A stretch of DNA of 64,000 nucleotides from Psychrobacter sp. JCM 18902 (GCF_904846615.1 NZ_CAJHBK010000001.1:806001-870000), one strand, 5' to 3'; shown: positions 17,413-26,917, numbered from the stretch's first letter. Translations and numbers: made by a program. The notes: generated from the letters alone by a model not told the origin.

Positions 17413-17946
17413 TTACCACATCAAATCATCTGGAATCACATAGGCGGCATAAGGATCATCTTCTGCCAGTAATTCTTCTGATGTATCGTTAGACACGACC
17501 ATGAAGCCTTCCATTTTTGCATCGATGCGATCTGCCAACGGACGAGGAAGGAGTGCATAGCCTTCTTCTAAGCGTGCAATCACCACATGACCGGCGACGA
17601 TTTGCTCATATAGTTTTTGAGTGACAAAGATTTTTTTAACCTTAGAATTATCGACAAATTGATAATTGACATCGCCATTGGTATCGGCAATCTGATGCTG
17701 CTTAATCATTTGGACGATATTAGCCTTGAGCATCTTCTCTTCTAAAATACGTTGTTTTTCTTGATTGAGCTTTTGATCTTTCTCTAGTTTTTTCGCTTGG
17801 GCTTCTGCCAACGCTTTTTTCGCTTCCATGCTTTCTGAGTCACCAGTACGCTTGGCATGCTGAGTCTGCTTGCTGATTTTCTTGGCTTTTTTGCTATCCA
17901 CCAATCCCGCTTTTAATAACTGAGCCTGTAGGGCATTTTTTGCCAT
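17413..17946 (-). CDS. DUF2058 family protein (YaiL-like)
   Basis: A 177-residue cytoplasmic protein matching the DUF2058/YaiL family: LQAQLLKAGLVDSKKAKKI at the N-terminus, a charged Lys/Glu/Gln-rich helix at residues 20-90 and the C-terminal globular part with FVTQKLYEQIVAGHVVIARL. Homologues have been labelled nucleoprotein- or polynucleotide-associated, but the function is not established. AGGTGATGG precedes ATG 17946. It is monocistronic, with its own terminator. Confidence 0.85.
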   Translation of the reverse strand: MAKNALQAQLLKAGLVDSKKAKKISKQTQHAKRTGDSESMEAKKALAEAQAKKLEKDQKLNQEKQRILEEKMLKANIVQMIKQHQIADTNGDVNYQFVDNSKVKKIFVTQKLYEQIVAGHVVIARLEEGYALLPRPLADRIDAKMEGFMVVSNDTSEELLAEDDPYAAYVIPDDLMW

Positions 17947-18133
17947 AATTCCATCACCTAGATAAGGATACTTAAATCATAAATGCTAAAAAACCATTGT
18001 AGCAAAATTCGCTACGGCATGTTGTTAGACGATGACAAGACTTTTTTAATTACGGTAGAAGTGGGCACACATCGCTGGCTGAAGCCGTTTAAATTGGTTA
18101 TTATCAAGGCAATGGATATGCTTTTTTTGCCGC

Positions 18134-18181
18134 TATGTTCTTTGGTAACCATGTTCTTTGGTAACTATGTTTTTCGGTGAC
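18134..18181. repeat. Three 16-bp direct repeats upstream of the universal stress gene
   Basis: Copies are TATGTTCTTTGGTAAC (18134-18149), CATGTTCTTTGGTAAC (18150-18165) and the degenerate TATGTTTTTCGGTGAC (18166-18181). They end 61 bp before the start of the next gene and could lie in its promoter region. Confidence 0.85.
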
Positions 18182-18242
18182 CATATTTATAGTGGGTATA
18201 GAAAGCTGTATAGGATTAAATCGTTAAATTTAAGGATGGAAT

Positions 18243-19106
18243 ATGACAACATCACAGCACATTTTAGCCTGTATAGACGGCTCGGCAGTGACTGAATCGG
18301 TTTGTGACTATGCAGCATGGTATGCCAGAAAGTTAAATTTACCCGTAGCATTGTTGCATGTGAGTGAGGTTCCAGCCTCCACCAGACGCGATTTGTCAGG
18401 CGCAATAGGAGTCAATAGCCGCCAGTTTTTATTGGAGGAATTGACACAGTTAGACGAGCAAAGAGCGAAGGTGGTGAACAGTTATAGCAATGCTTTGGTG
18501 CAAGATGCAAAAAGCCATATTCAAGGTAACTTTACTCAGGTCGGTATTCGTATCTATCAACGTCGCGGCAAGCTGTTACCTGCCATTGAGCATTTTAAAG
18601 CAGAAAATCGTGCCATCGTCATGGGACGCCGAGGTGAAGATCACAAAAGCAGCCGTATTAATATCGGTAGCCAAATCGAAACCGTTGCCCGCGCATCTGA
18701 CGTTCCTATATTGATTTGCTCAGAGACGTTCAAAGAACCCAGCTCATACATGATAGCTTTTGATGGTAGCAAAACCGCTATTAAAGCAGCATGGATGGTT
18801 GCGAGGAGTCCTGTGCTAAAAGGATTACAAGGTCATATCGTCATGATAGGCAATCATAACGACGCGTCAAAACAAAGTTTAAGCGCCGCAGCGGCACAAT
18901 TGGAGGACGCAGGTTTTAGCGTCGCGGCACATCATTTATTTGCCTCCGATGCCGTCGACGGCTTGTTAAGGTTTCAGGTAGAAAACCACATTGATATGAT
19001 GGTGGTGGGTGCTTACGGGCATTCGAAATTGCAACAATTATTTCTTGGTAGTACCACGACAGAAATTATCGCCAGCACGCTATCTCCTGTGATTTTAGTA
19101 CGTTGA
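18243..19106 (+). CDS. Tandem-domain universal stress protein
   Basis: A 287-residue cytoplasmic protein with two UspA domains. The first (1-155) starts HILACIDGSAVTESVCDYA and contains IVMGRRGEDHKSSRINIGSQ. The second (~165-287) has YMIAFDGSKTAIKAA and ends with VVGAYGHSKLQQLFLGSTT then SPVILVR. The G-2x-G-9x-G(S/T)-type ATP motif is best kept in the second domain. AAGGATGGAAT precedes ATG 18243. It is transcribed alone, and three 16-bp direct repeats lie in its upstream region. A stress-survival role is inferred from the family. Confidence 0.9.
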   Translation: MTTSQHILACIDGSAVTESVCDYAAWYARKLNLPVALLHVSEVPASTRRDLSGAIGVNSRQFLLEELTQLDEQRAKVVNSYSNALVQDAKSHIQGNFTQVGIRIYQRRGKLLPAIEHFKAENRAIVMGRRGEDHKSSRINIGSQIETVARASDVPILICSETFKEPSSYMIAFDGSKTAIKAAWMVARSPVLKGLQGHIVMIGNHNDASKQSLSAAAAQLEDAGFSVAAHHLFASDAVDGLLRFQVENHIDMMVVGAYGHSKLQQLFLGSTTTEIIASTLSPVILVR

Positions 19107-19230
19107 AAACTCGGTAAGGTTTATAATAGCGAGGTGCAATCATTGCGCCTTTAGCTGTCGATAACGTTCAATAATCATATCTGACGTTTGCTAAAGGATC
19201 ATCTCATCATACTATTTTTGGACATGGTTT

Positions 19231-19899
19231 ATGCTTATTCATGCAGACTTTACTCGCCGCGCTGCCCTTATACCTGAGCAACACCAGTGGATTAAGTCAC
19301 CACAAAATGGGGTAGAGCGCGTGATGCTTGACCGTGTGGGTGCAGAAAAAGCACGTGCCACTAGCCTTGTACGCTATGCGCCCAATTCTTATTTTCCGCA
19401 TCATCTACATCCGGGTGGTGAAGAGATTTTAGTATTGTCAGGTACTTTTTCTGCAGATGACAAACATTACCCAGCAGGTTGGTATTTGCGCAATCCACCG
19501 ACCTCAGGACACAAGCCTTATAGTGATGAAGGCGCAGTGATTTTCGTCAAGCTACGTCAAATGCCAGCTGATGAACCTCATTATGTGGCTATCGATACTA
19601 AAGATAAGGCTCATTGGCAACAGCAGGGCAGCCGTGATGTTTGTCCTCTATTCTCAGGTAATAATGAGCAAGTGAGTTTGCAGCGTATCAAGGCAGGCGA
19701 GTTACTGTTTAATGAGGCAGTCTATGGCGGTGCAGAAATACTGGTGTTAGCAGGCGAGTTGATAGATGATGGTCAAGTTTATCAGCGCGGCGGCTGGATA
19801 CGTCTGCCAGCAGGTGAGCATGCGCAAATACAGGCAGGATCTGAAGGAGCTACATTGTATCTCAAGACAGGTCATTTAATGCAAGTGATAGGGTTGTAA
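19231..19899 (+). CDS. Cupin-domain protein, ChrR-like, two cupin repeats
   Basis: A 222-residue protein with a ChrR-type cupin. The metal-site motif HHLHPGGEEILVLSG lies around residues 49-63, followed by PAGWYLRNPPTSGHKP. A second, degenerate cupin copy (EILVLAGELIDDGQVYQRGG, WIRLPAGEHAQ) fills the C-terminal half. The N-terminal zinc-binding anti-sigma part of ChrR is absent. Related proteins act as acetylacetone-cleaving-like or regulatory cupins; no specific reaction can be given. GGACATGG precedes ATG 19231. Confidence 0.8.
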   Translation: MLIHADFTRRAALIPEQHQWIKSPQNGVERVMLDRVGAEKARATSLVRYAPNSYFPHHLHPGGEEILVLSGTFSADDKHYPAGWYLRNPPTSGHKPYSDEGAVIFVKLRQMPADEPHYVAIDTKDKAHWQQQGSRDVCPLFSGNNEQVSLQRIKAGELLFNEAVYGGAEILVLAGELIDDGQVYQRGGWIRLPAGEHAQIQAGSEGATLYLKTGHLMQVIGL

Positions 19900-20093
19900 G
19901 GAGTAGTGATCACAGTTTATGAGCAACTCACCAGCTGCTCATATTCTACAATGTCACTATATTTTGTCACCATACTTTTATTTAGCCAATAGAAGTATAT
20001 AAGTAGTAGGGTAATGATTAGTAACACAAAATTTATCAATCATTACTCAAACCGCTTTCAAAACAGTTCAAAAATACAAAACGTCATTGCTTA

Positions 20094-20837
20094 TCATTCT
20101 ATGCTTTGGGCATCCTCTCGTTTGACAATTTTATGCTGGTCTTCTGTGCTATCGACTTTCCAATAGCTAGATATGTACAAATGCGTTTTGGGTATTGGGC
20201 GATCTACCTTAAAATAATGGCGTAGGGCGCGCATACTATGGAACTCGCAAGCTACCCAAACAGCAGGTTGTCCTGTTAGCCACGTAAGCGTTTTAACGCG
20301 ATCTAGCAAGGGGCTAGTTTCTGCATTTGGATGCGCGTTTATCACCCAATGAATGTCAAGGTTGTCTGGCTTTTCGAGTAGTTGCTTATCTGCTTCAGTG
20401 GTAATCTCAAGGACTGCATAGCCGTGTGCGTCAGCAGGTAGCTGGGCAAGATTGACGGTAATCGCCGGCAGCGCTGTCATATCACCGATCAATAAAAACC
20501 AGTCAGCCTCATTGTTAATCAGCTTCTTTGGTCCAGGGCCGCCTACCAATATTTGCTCGCCCACTTGAGCGTTACGTGCCCATGCTGAAGAAGGGCCTTC
20601 TGTCTCATGCAACGCAAAATCGACATCTATCTCATTATCTCGTTGAACGCTGACGGTATAGGTACGCATCAATGGTCGAGCCTCATCGCCTTGAGGGAAT
20701 ATCAGCTTAATGTACGCGCTTTCTTGATCTGCCGGAAAATCAGTTAGTCCAGCACCGCCAAGCGTGACACGGCACATATGTGGCGTGAGGTATTTACTGC
20801 CAATCACATCTAGCATTCTTGGGGTAGGTTTTCCCAT
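20094..20837 (-). CDS. Siderophore-interacting protein (ferric-siderophore reductase, ViuB/YqjH type)
   Basis: A 247-residue cytoplasmic flavoprotein of the FAD-binding-9/SIP family, which reduces ferric siderophores to release iron. Visible are the FAD-binding RTYTVS, HETEGPSSAWARNAQVGEQI, the conserved GGPGPKKL, the domain-junction LIGDMTALPAI, and the C-terminal VWVACEFHSMRALRHYF with ISSYWKV. Start: AAGGA overlaps an upstream in-frame ATG at 20855 and is spaced 10 bp from ATG 20837, which I prefer. It lies about 105 bp downstream of the receptor gene in the same direction and is probably co-transcribed under its Fur site. Confidence 0.9.
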   Translation of the reverse strand: MGKPTPRMLDVIGSKYLTPHMCRVTLGGAGLTDFPADQESAYIKLIFPQGDEARPLMRTYTVSVQRDNEIDVDFALHETEGPSSAWARNAQVGEQILVGGPGPKKLINNEADWFLLIGDMTALPAITVNLAQLPADAHGYAVLEITTEADKQLLEKPDNLDIHWVINAHPNAETSPLLDRVKTLTWLTGQPAVWVACEFHSMRALRHYFKVDRPIPKTHLYISSYWKVDSTEDQHKIVKREDAQSIE

Positions 20838-20942
20838 ATTAATACTTTCCTTCATTTAACTATTTGATAGTTTAGGTCATCATTTGAGATGATACCACTC
20901 TATAAGATTGATATTCTCTAGTAATCGTAAGTTCTACATTGC

Positions 20943-23168
20943 CTAAAAATTGGCTTTTAGGCTGACGGACATTTGGCGCTCAGGTCCCATCCAGCAATTG
21001 TTAATATCATAACAAGCGCCGACGTAGGTTTTATCAAAAAGATTGTTGATACTGGCACCGACAGTGAGCATCGGATTGATTTGATAATTACCGCCCATGT
21101 CTACCAACGTCACGTTTGGTAATTCGTCTGAGTTTTGCTTATCAAGTTGCATACCGCCTTCATAGCGTACGCCAGCATTGAGACTGAGCTTGTCAGTAGC
21201 ATAATAATCTGCCCACAATGTTGCCTTGTGCTTAGCCGTTTGCGCAGGGGTATTGCCAACCACATCAGGGTTAAATTCATCTTCTGTAATTTCAGCATCG
21301 GTATAGCTATAACTGGCGGCAATATCTACCCAGTCGTTAAGCATGTGGCTGCCTGAAACTTCAAAGCCTTTGGAGGTGATTTCACCCGTTTGAACTTTTT
21401 GTTGATAATTAGATGGGTTTGTCACTATGACATTTTTTTGAGTGATATCAAATACCGCAAGCGTGCCTTGTGTGGCGCGATTGGCAGAGAGATATTTGAC
21501 ACCAGCCTCTAGCTGATCGGCAGTCGTTGGCTTAAATGGCGCATTGGTAATAAAGTTACTACCGACCACTGGCTGAAACGACTGCGAGTAGCTTGCATAA
21601 GGCGATAGTCCATTATCAAAGTCGTAAATGGCTGCGAGACGACCACTGGTTTCTGACGCATCGTTGTTAATTGTTTTTTTATTATAAATGACGCCTTTAG
21701 TAGCTTCGGTTTGCTCAGTACTACTGTCAAAATTATCGTGACGTAAGCCTGCTACCACTGTCAAATCTTGCCATTTCATCTCATCTTGTACATAAAAACC
21801 AAGTTGGCTTTGCTCGATATCTTCATTTTGACGATAAGCCTCTAAAGGCAACGTATCGGCATTGATTTGCGAAAAATCTGGATTGGATAAGTCAAGATTT
21901 GGTGTGCCATCTGCCCCAGCATCATAATAAATGGCAGTACTGTCTGTCTCTTGATACTCAATACCAAATAATAAATTGTGCGAGGTATTGGTAGTATCTA
22001 GCTGATAAGCAAGCTGGTTGTCCGTGGTCCAGTTGCTCATGCTCTCATCGGTGGTGTAGGCCACGCGATTTAGTATCTTATCACTACCACTTACAAACCC
22101 GCTGTTGTACATATTACGCTGCTGCGCGTCGGCGTCGGTATAGCGCAGAATGTGCTTGAACGTCAACTTATCATTGATGTCCCAGTTTATGGTAACACTT
22201 GGCATAAATACTTCTTTACTAAACTTATTCCATTCATCGCCTGCATAGGCATCACTGCCCAGTTTGCCATAGCTGGCATGGTAGACAGTGCCAAAGGCAG
22301 GCAGTGGGGTGGAAGGTACCATTTTCGGATCATCTTGATAAAACAGATTGGCAAGAACGGACACATCTTCTGTCGGTTGCCATTCCAGTGACGGATTGAT
22401 CAGGGTGCGCTCTTCTTCTGTGGTCTGCATCTGCCCGTCTTTTTGTCGTTTTAACGCCACCAGTCGATAATTGAGCGTGTCTGAGATAGGTCCTGTCGTA
22501 TCGACCGCCACTTCTTTTAGGTTTTGATTACCCACTCGCAACTGTACCTCAGATGCTTGAGTGCTTTTTGGGGTTTTGGCGACTTGATTGACCATGCCAC
22601 CTGGAGATGCATAGCCATAGAGTGAGGATGCTGGCCCTTTGACCACTTCCACTGCTTCTGTTGCGTAGATATCGACTTGCGGCATCAGATTCCAAGCCCC
22701 ATCGTAGGGCAGTCTTAATCCATCGTAAAAATTGGAGTAAGTTTTAAAACCGCGAATATTGTATTCATCAAAGATGGACACCGTACCGCGACTCTCAGTG
22801 CTCACCCCTGGCTCATAACGTAACGCTGAATTGACACTGTCTGCTTGACGTTTTTGTAACAGCGCTTGATCGATTCTCGTATAGCTCATGGGCGCATCAT
22901 TAGGATCTAACGCTGTTTTGGTGCCCGTACTACGATAGTTGTCGGCATAGACAGTAATGGTATCCAAGGTGGTCGATGGTGTCACGGTCTCATTATTATT
23001 AACATCATTATCAACATCACTATCAACGTCGTTCTCAACACTATTTTCGATGTTATTCGGCATTGTCTCAGCATAAGCTGCATGGCTCAAACCCATTGCC
23101 AATCCCAGTTGCACCGCGAGAGTTAAACGTTTTTGACGAATGGATGTAGACGTTGAGATAAAACGCAT
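20943..23168 (-). CDS. TonB-dependent siderophore receptor
   Basis: A 741-residue outer membrane receptor. It has a signal peptide ending SHAAYA, then a low-complexity Asp/Asn/Val stretch. A TonB box-like TLDTITVYA comes next, then a plug domain (VNSALRYEPGVSTESRGTVSIFDEYNIRGF as the typical start, here referenced by its ends) with VEVVKGPASSLYGYASPGGMV. The 22-strand barrel ends in KANF with terminal Phe. The upstream in-frame ATG at 23243 lies inside a Fur box, while AAGGA is well spaced for ATG 23168, so the shorter form is chosen. The ligand is unknown; the SIP gene downstream indicates a ferric siderophore. Confidence 0.93.
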   Translation of the reverse strand: MRFISTSTSIRQKRLTLAVQLGLAMGLSHAAYAETMPNNIENSVENDVDSDVDNDVNNNETVTPSTTLDTITVYADNYRSTGTKTALDPNDAPMSYTRIDQALLQKRQADSVNSALRYEPGVSTESRGTVSIFDEYNIRGFKTYSNFYDGLRLPYDGAWNLMPQVDIYATEAVEVVKGPASSLYGYASPGGMVNQVAKTPKSTQASEVQLRVGNQNLKEVAVDTTGPISDTLNYRLVALKRQKDGQMQTTEEERTLINPSLEWQPTEDVSVLANLFYQDDPKMVPSTPLPAFGTVYHASYGKLGSDAYAGDEWNKFSKEVFMPSVTINWDINDKLTFKHILRYTDADAQQRNMYNSGFVSGSDKILNRVAYTTDESMSNWTTDNQLAYQLDTTNTSHNLLFGIEYQETDSTAIYYDAGADGTPNLDLSNPDFSQINADTLPLEAYRQNEDIEQSQLGFYVQDEMKWQDLTVVAGLRHDNFDSSTEQTEATKGVIYNKKTINNDASETSGRLAAIYDFDNGLSPYASYSQSFQPVVGSNFITNAPFKPTTADQLEAGVKYLSANRATQGTLAVFDITQKNVIVTNPSNYQQKVQTGEITSKGFEVSGSHMLNDWVDIAASYSYTDAEITEDEFNPDVVGNTPAQTAKHKATLWADYYATDKLSLNAGVRYEGGMQLDKQNSDELPNVTLVDMGGNYQINPMLTVGASINNLFDKTYVGACYDINNCWMGPERQMSVSLKANF
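23001..23048 (-). repeat. Four imperfect 12-bp in-frame repeats inside the receptor gene
   Basis: Units AACATCATTATC, AACATCACTATC, AACGTCGTTCTC and AACACTATTTTC follow one another. On the coding strand they give the Asp/Asn/Glu-Val tetrapeptides (END V, DSDV, DNDV) just after the signal peptide. A change in copy number would leave the frame intact. Confidence 0.8.
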
Positions 23169-23225
23169 CATATTTCCTTGTAAGTTATCAAATGCCGAAA
23201 GCGAAAGAAAAGGAATAATAACATT

Positions 23226-23244
23226 AATGATTATCATTATCATT
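23226..23244 (-). promoter_or_regulatory. Fur box before the receptor gene
   Basis: AATGATTATCATTATCATT on the plus strand reads AATGATAATGATAATCATT leftward, close to the GATAATGATAATCATTATC consensus. It is 58 bp upstream of ATG 23168. Iron repression of receptor and SIP is predicted. Confidence 0.85.
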
Positions 23245-23523
23245 AAAAATTTACAAACAAAGCGTTCTTAGTAAGATGTCGAGTGAAGTAGCCTCATTTT
23301 TAGCCATTAAGATGATTATGATGCAAACATGAAAATTGAAGAGACGCTCTAATATGACGATAATTTTTGGCTATAAGTAATGGTGTTTACAAGGCTTTTC
23401 TCGTATGATGCAGCCGTCTATTTGGAATCAACTTTTAGATCAACAGGCAGACAGGATTTATTACTACTATTAATAGGTCTAGGTCGTTCATTGAGCAACC
23501 AAAGATTGTTAAAGGTCATCTTT

Positions 23524-25038
23524 ATGAGCAAACACACAAGTCAATCAACCAATACTCAACGCTATTTTACGGTATGGCGTTGGCATTTTTATGCAGGAAT
23601 GTTTATAGCACCTTTCTTAATTATCCTAGCTTGCAGCGCACTTGGCATGCTGTTGATGTCTAACATTGCAGGTCGTGATGACGATCGCCTCACTATTATC
23701 ATCCCAGATTCAGCGATGACAGCACTAATTACCGCCCCTATTTCTACGCAAGCTAAAAACGCGTTGAACACTTTACCTAACAGCACGCTGGTGAAATATA
23801 TCGCGCCTCGTGATACGGACACCGTTGCCTTGTTTCAAGTTAAGTCAGCCAGTCATGAGAATATGGTGGCGGTGAATCCTTATACGGCTGATATCGTTAA
23901 AAGCACACCGACTAATAGTGGTCTGTACTATACCTTTAATGATATTCATGCCGATTTACTATTGGGCAAAGTCGGTGATTATATCCAAGAAACCACTGCC
24001 TCATTGACGATTTTAATGATTCTAACGGGTTGGTATTTGTGGTGGCAAAAACGCAAATCACTCAAAGCCATGCTTATACCCAATGATGCTGTAAATAATA
24101 AGAAAAAACGCTCATTCATACGTACCATTCATGCGACATTGGGCAGTTGGATATCTGTGTTGCTACTGTTTTTCTGTATTTCAGGAATGGCATGGGCAGG
24201 CATCTGGGGCGAGCGTATGGTACAGGCATGGAGTCAGTTTCCTGCGGGCAAATGGGGCGTTGCGCCAATGCCGCTTTCTATTGATCACAGTCAACATCAT
24301 GTTGGTATGGATATGAATAACGCTGAAGCCACGCCGCACGTTCATGGAGCAACACCAGCCACAGCACCCACGCATGGTGATGCACTAAATACGGGTAGTA
24401 CCAAAGATGTGCCTTGGGTGCTTGAATTGACACCAATGCCAGCATCTGGCACTGTCGCTGGCAAGAATGGTATCGAGTCCAATATACCGAGTATGATCGA
24501 TACTGTAGATCGATTTGCCCGTGAGATTGGTGTTGTCGGACGTTACCAATTAAATCTGCCACAGGGTAATACGGGCGTCTGGACGATTAGCCAAGACTCA
24601 ATGAGCTATGATATGAAAAATCCAATGGCTGATCGTACGGTACATATCGATCGTTATTCGGGCAATATTTTGGCAGATATCCGCTTTGATGATTACAATG
24701 CTTTTGGTAAATTTATGGCGGCGGGCATTGCGATTCATATGGGGACGCTTGGATGGTGGAGCGTATTGGCCAATATCTTGTTTTGCTTATCGGTTATTGC
24801 TATTTGTGTGAGCGGTTACATCATGTGGTGGCAACGCCGTCCACGTCATGCCAGTGAAAAGGTTGGACTGAATCCACCAGCGCGTGGTCTCAGTTTTTCT
24901 ATCTGGTGGCCGTTTGCCATTCCTTTGTTAGCAGTGGCAATCATATTCCCGACCGCCATCATCGCGATTGTCGCTATCGGATTACTAGATTTCTTAGTCA
25001 TTTCACGGGTTGGTTTTTTACAGAAATTATTATTTTAA
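23524..25038 (+). CDS. PepSY-associated transmembrane protein (putative inner membrane siderophore reductase)
   Basis: A 504-residue polytopic protein of the PepSY-TM family, which includes FoxB and FsrB-like ferric reductases of siderophore loci. Visible are the first helix (VWRWHFYAGMFIAPFLIILA), the conserved WLWWQKRKS-type loop (seen as GWYLWWQKRK), a His-rich periplasmic segment around residues 250-300 (DHSQHHVGMDMNN), and late helices with YIMWWQRRPR. ATG 23524 has AAAGG 8-9 bp upstream; an upstream in-frame start would add 48 residues without features. It is divergent from the receptor gene and so near its Fur box. Role in iron release inferred. Confidence 0.85.
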   Translation: MSKHTSQSTNTQRYFTVWRWHFYAGMFIAPFLIILACSALGMLLMSNIAGRDDDRLTIIIPDSAMTALITAPISTQAKNALNTLPNSTLVKYIAPRDTDTVALFQVKSASHENMVAVNPYTADIVKSTPTNSGLYYTFNDIHADLLLGKVGDYIQETTASLTILMILTGWYLWWQKRKSLKAMLIPNDAVNNKKKRSFIRTIHATLGSWISVLLLFFCISGMAWAGIWGERMVQAWSQFPAGKWGVAPMPLSIDHSQHHVGMDMNNAEATPHVHGATPATAPTHGDALNTGSTKDVPWVLELTPMPASGTVAGKNGIESNIPSMIDTVDRFAREIGVVGRYQLNLPQGNTGVWTISQDSMSYDMKNPMADRTVHIDRYSGNILADIRFDDYNAFGKFMAAGIAIHMGTLGWWSVLANILFCLSVIAICVSGYIMWWQRRPRHASEKVGLNPPARGLSFSIWWPFAIPLLAVAIIFPTAIIAIVAIGLLDFLVISRVGFLQKLLF

Positions 25039-25086
25039 AATTAAATAAAATAAGAGAGCCATTCAAAAAGTCATTCTTATTTACAC

Positions 25087-25126
25087 AAAATCGGGGCAAC
25101 TTTCTAAAAGATGCCCCGATTTTTTA
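25087..25126 (+). terminator. Terminator between PepSY gene and the convergent ABC gene
   Basis: AAAATCGGGGCA pairs with TGCCCCGATTTT, followed by further T residues. It lies 49 bp after the PepSY stop and, being near-symmetric, could also act leftward on the ABC gene. Confidence 0.88.
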
Positions 25127-25159
25127 TTGTTCGCCATTAACTTTTTACTAAGCCAGTAT

Positions 25160-26872
25160 TTACGCCAACATAGCAATGGCATCGGCACTGGCACGTTGCC
25201 GTTCTTCAGCATTTAACTCAATGAGTCTGCCTTCTTTCATCAGTAATAATCGATCTGCATGCTCAAAGTAACCATCATCATGACTGATGATAAACAGCGT
25301 TTTACCCAAGGCTTTGAGTTCAGGTATCAGTGTTTGATAAAACACTCGGCGAAAGGCAGGATCTTGGTCAGCCGCCCATTCATCGAGTAGCAGTATGTCT
25401 TTTTGTTCAGCCACGGCAATGAGCATGGCCAAGCGCTTGCGTTGTCCTTGTGATAGCTTGTCGGTCGATAATTGGTTTTCAGTCACGCTGACTTTATCTT
25501 GTAAATTCAATTTATGCAGCCATGTATTCACGAGCGCTTCATCGGGTTGCTGTCCCTCTCTACCAATCAGCTGTTTAAAAAGATGCTGATCGCTAAAAAT
25601 GGCAGAAAAAAGCTGTCGATAATCGGCGTTGTTTTTTGAGTCAACGAGCTGGCTGTCTATTTTTACAGCACCTATGCTAGGGGTGAAAATGCCTGTAATA
25701 ATCTTGGCAAGCGTAGATTTACCGCTACCATTTGCCCCGATTAAAAACACCACATCGCCACGTTTCAAAGTCAGATTAACCGATTTTAGGATATCGGTAG
25801 AATTTTCATTTTCTTTGACCACTACCTCGTTTGCAGTGGTATCGTTACTTGCATAACGATAGCCAATATCATTGAATGATATGGACTGCCAGTTGTTTAC
25901 CACAATATCCGTCGTAAAGGTTGATTGGTACTCCGCCAATTCTAAAGATTGTATTTTATCCAGCGCCACTTGTGCCGTTTGTAAGGTCGGATACGCACCA
26001 ACGGCATGAAGGATGGGTGATTGCATGAATAGAATGGTTAAAGAGAAAGTGGTGGCAATACCCATCGGTATAGCAAGATAATTTGACACGGCAAACACCA
26101 CACCAATGGCTGCGAACATCATAATGTTCGACCAATTCACGGCGGATAAATGATATGTATCTGATTTAATCACTCGATTTTGATAAGACTTGGCATGATT
26201 TAAGAAATCATTTTTATAGAGTTTTTCAGCGCGGTATTGATTAAGCGCCAGCTCTTTGCGACCATCTATAATGGATTGATAGTCCTCATATAAAAGATCA
26301 TTAATCTCTCTGAGCTCTCTTAAATGAGTATAGACATGCTTCACTAAAATGGTGCTTATCCAAATCGTCATCGCAATCCAAAACATGACAATCAATAATA
26401 ATGGCAGCGACAACCAGCCTAAATAAAGGGCGACACCAACCGATAAAATAACGCCTTGCACCAGCTCTGGCATACGCACAAAGGCGACAGTAATCGATTG
26501 AATATCTGAGGATAAGCTGGCGAGTAACCGTGCGCTACCCAAATGATCTATTTGCGGAACTTTAGTGTCGATGATTTGTTTGACCAGCTTGGTTCTGAGC
26601 TCATAGACAAACTTGTGACCGAGACGGGTTAAGGCATATTGTGATAAAAAAGTAGTGACCAATAGCAGGACAACCAAAGCTGAAAATTGACCCAAGCTCG
26701 CCCACGATAAGGTATTAAAAACAGGCTGACTGATAAAGGTGTGATTGATATAGGCAATGATGCCCACACTGACCGCCGCATTCACCAAATTAAGGAAAAT
26801 AACTTTAAGAAAAGGCAGGCGATAGTGTGCCCAAATCATCTGATATAAAGAAACGGTGGCGCGAGAGGACAT
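25160..26872 (-). CDS. Cyclic-peptide/siderophore-type ABC transporter, SyrD/PvdE family (fused TMD-NBD)
   Basis: A 570-residue half transporter. Six hydrophobic segments fill residues 1-~300; the ATPase follows, with Walker A GANGSGKSTLAK, signature LSQGQRKRLAML, Walker B DILLLDEWAADQDP and H-loop IISHDD. The LSQGQRKR and DEWAADQDP forms are typical of the SyrD/PvdE group, which exports siderophores, toxins or their precursors to the periplasm. The gene sits between two TonB receptors, but no peptide synthetase is in view. It may therefore serve siderophore handling or recycling. Leftward, convergent with the PepSY gene. ATG 26872 lacks a strong Shine-Dalgarno. Confidence 0.87.
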   Translation of the reverse strand: MSSRATVSLYQMIWAHYRLPFLKVIFLNLVNAAVSVGIIAYINHTFISQPVFNTLSWASLGQFSALVVLLLVTTFLSQYALTRLGHKFVYELRTKLVKQIIDTKVPQIDHLGSARLLASLSSDIQSITVAFVRMPELVQGVILSVGVALYLGWLSLPLLLIVMFWIAMTIWISTILVKHVYTHLRELREINDLLYEDYQSIIDGRKELALNQYRAEKLYKNDFLNHAKSYQNRVIKSDTYHLSAVNWSNIMMFAAIGVVFAVSNYLAIPMGIATTFSLTILFMQSPILHAVGAYPTLQTAQVALDKIQSLELAEYQSTFTTDIVVNNWQSISFNDIGYRYASNDTTANEVVVKENENSTDILKSVNLTLKRGDVVFLIGANGSGKSTLAKIITGIFTPSIGAVKIDSQLVDSKNNADYRQLFSAIFSDQHLFKQLIGREGQQPDEALVNTWLHKLNLQDKVSVTENQLSTDKLSQGQRKRLAMLIAVAEQKDILLLDEWAADQDPAFRRVFYQTLIPELKALGKTLFIISHDDGYFEHADRLLLMKEGRLIELNAEERQRASADAIAMLA

Positions 26873-26917
26873 AATGGCTCAATAATAGAATGGTTTTTTG
26901 CGTATTTTTGATGGCAT

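Noticed and set aside
17069..17443. A 124-codon rightward frame between the DoxX and YaiL-like genes
   Set aside because: No ribosome site, no recognisable motif, crosses a strong terminator and overlaps the YaiL-like gene end.
17983..18180. A 65-codon frame upstream of the universal stress gene
   Set aside because: No ribosome site; its end runs through the 16-bp direct repeats; composition is not protein-like.
23169..23243. Longer N-terminus of the first receptor
   Set aside because: The extra ATG is within the Fur box and lacks a ribosome site; the downstream ATG has AAGGA and begins a normal signal peptide.
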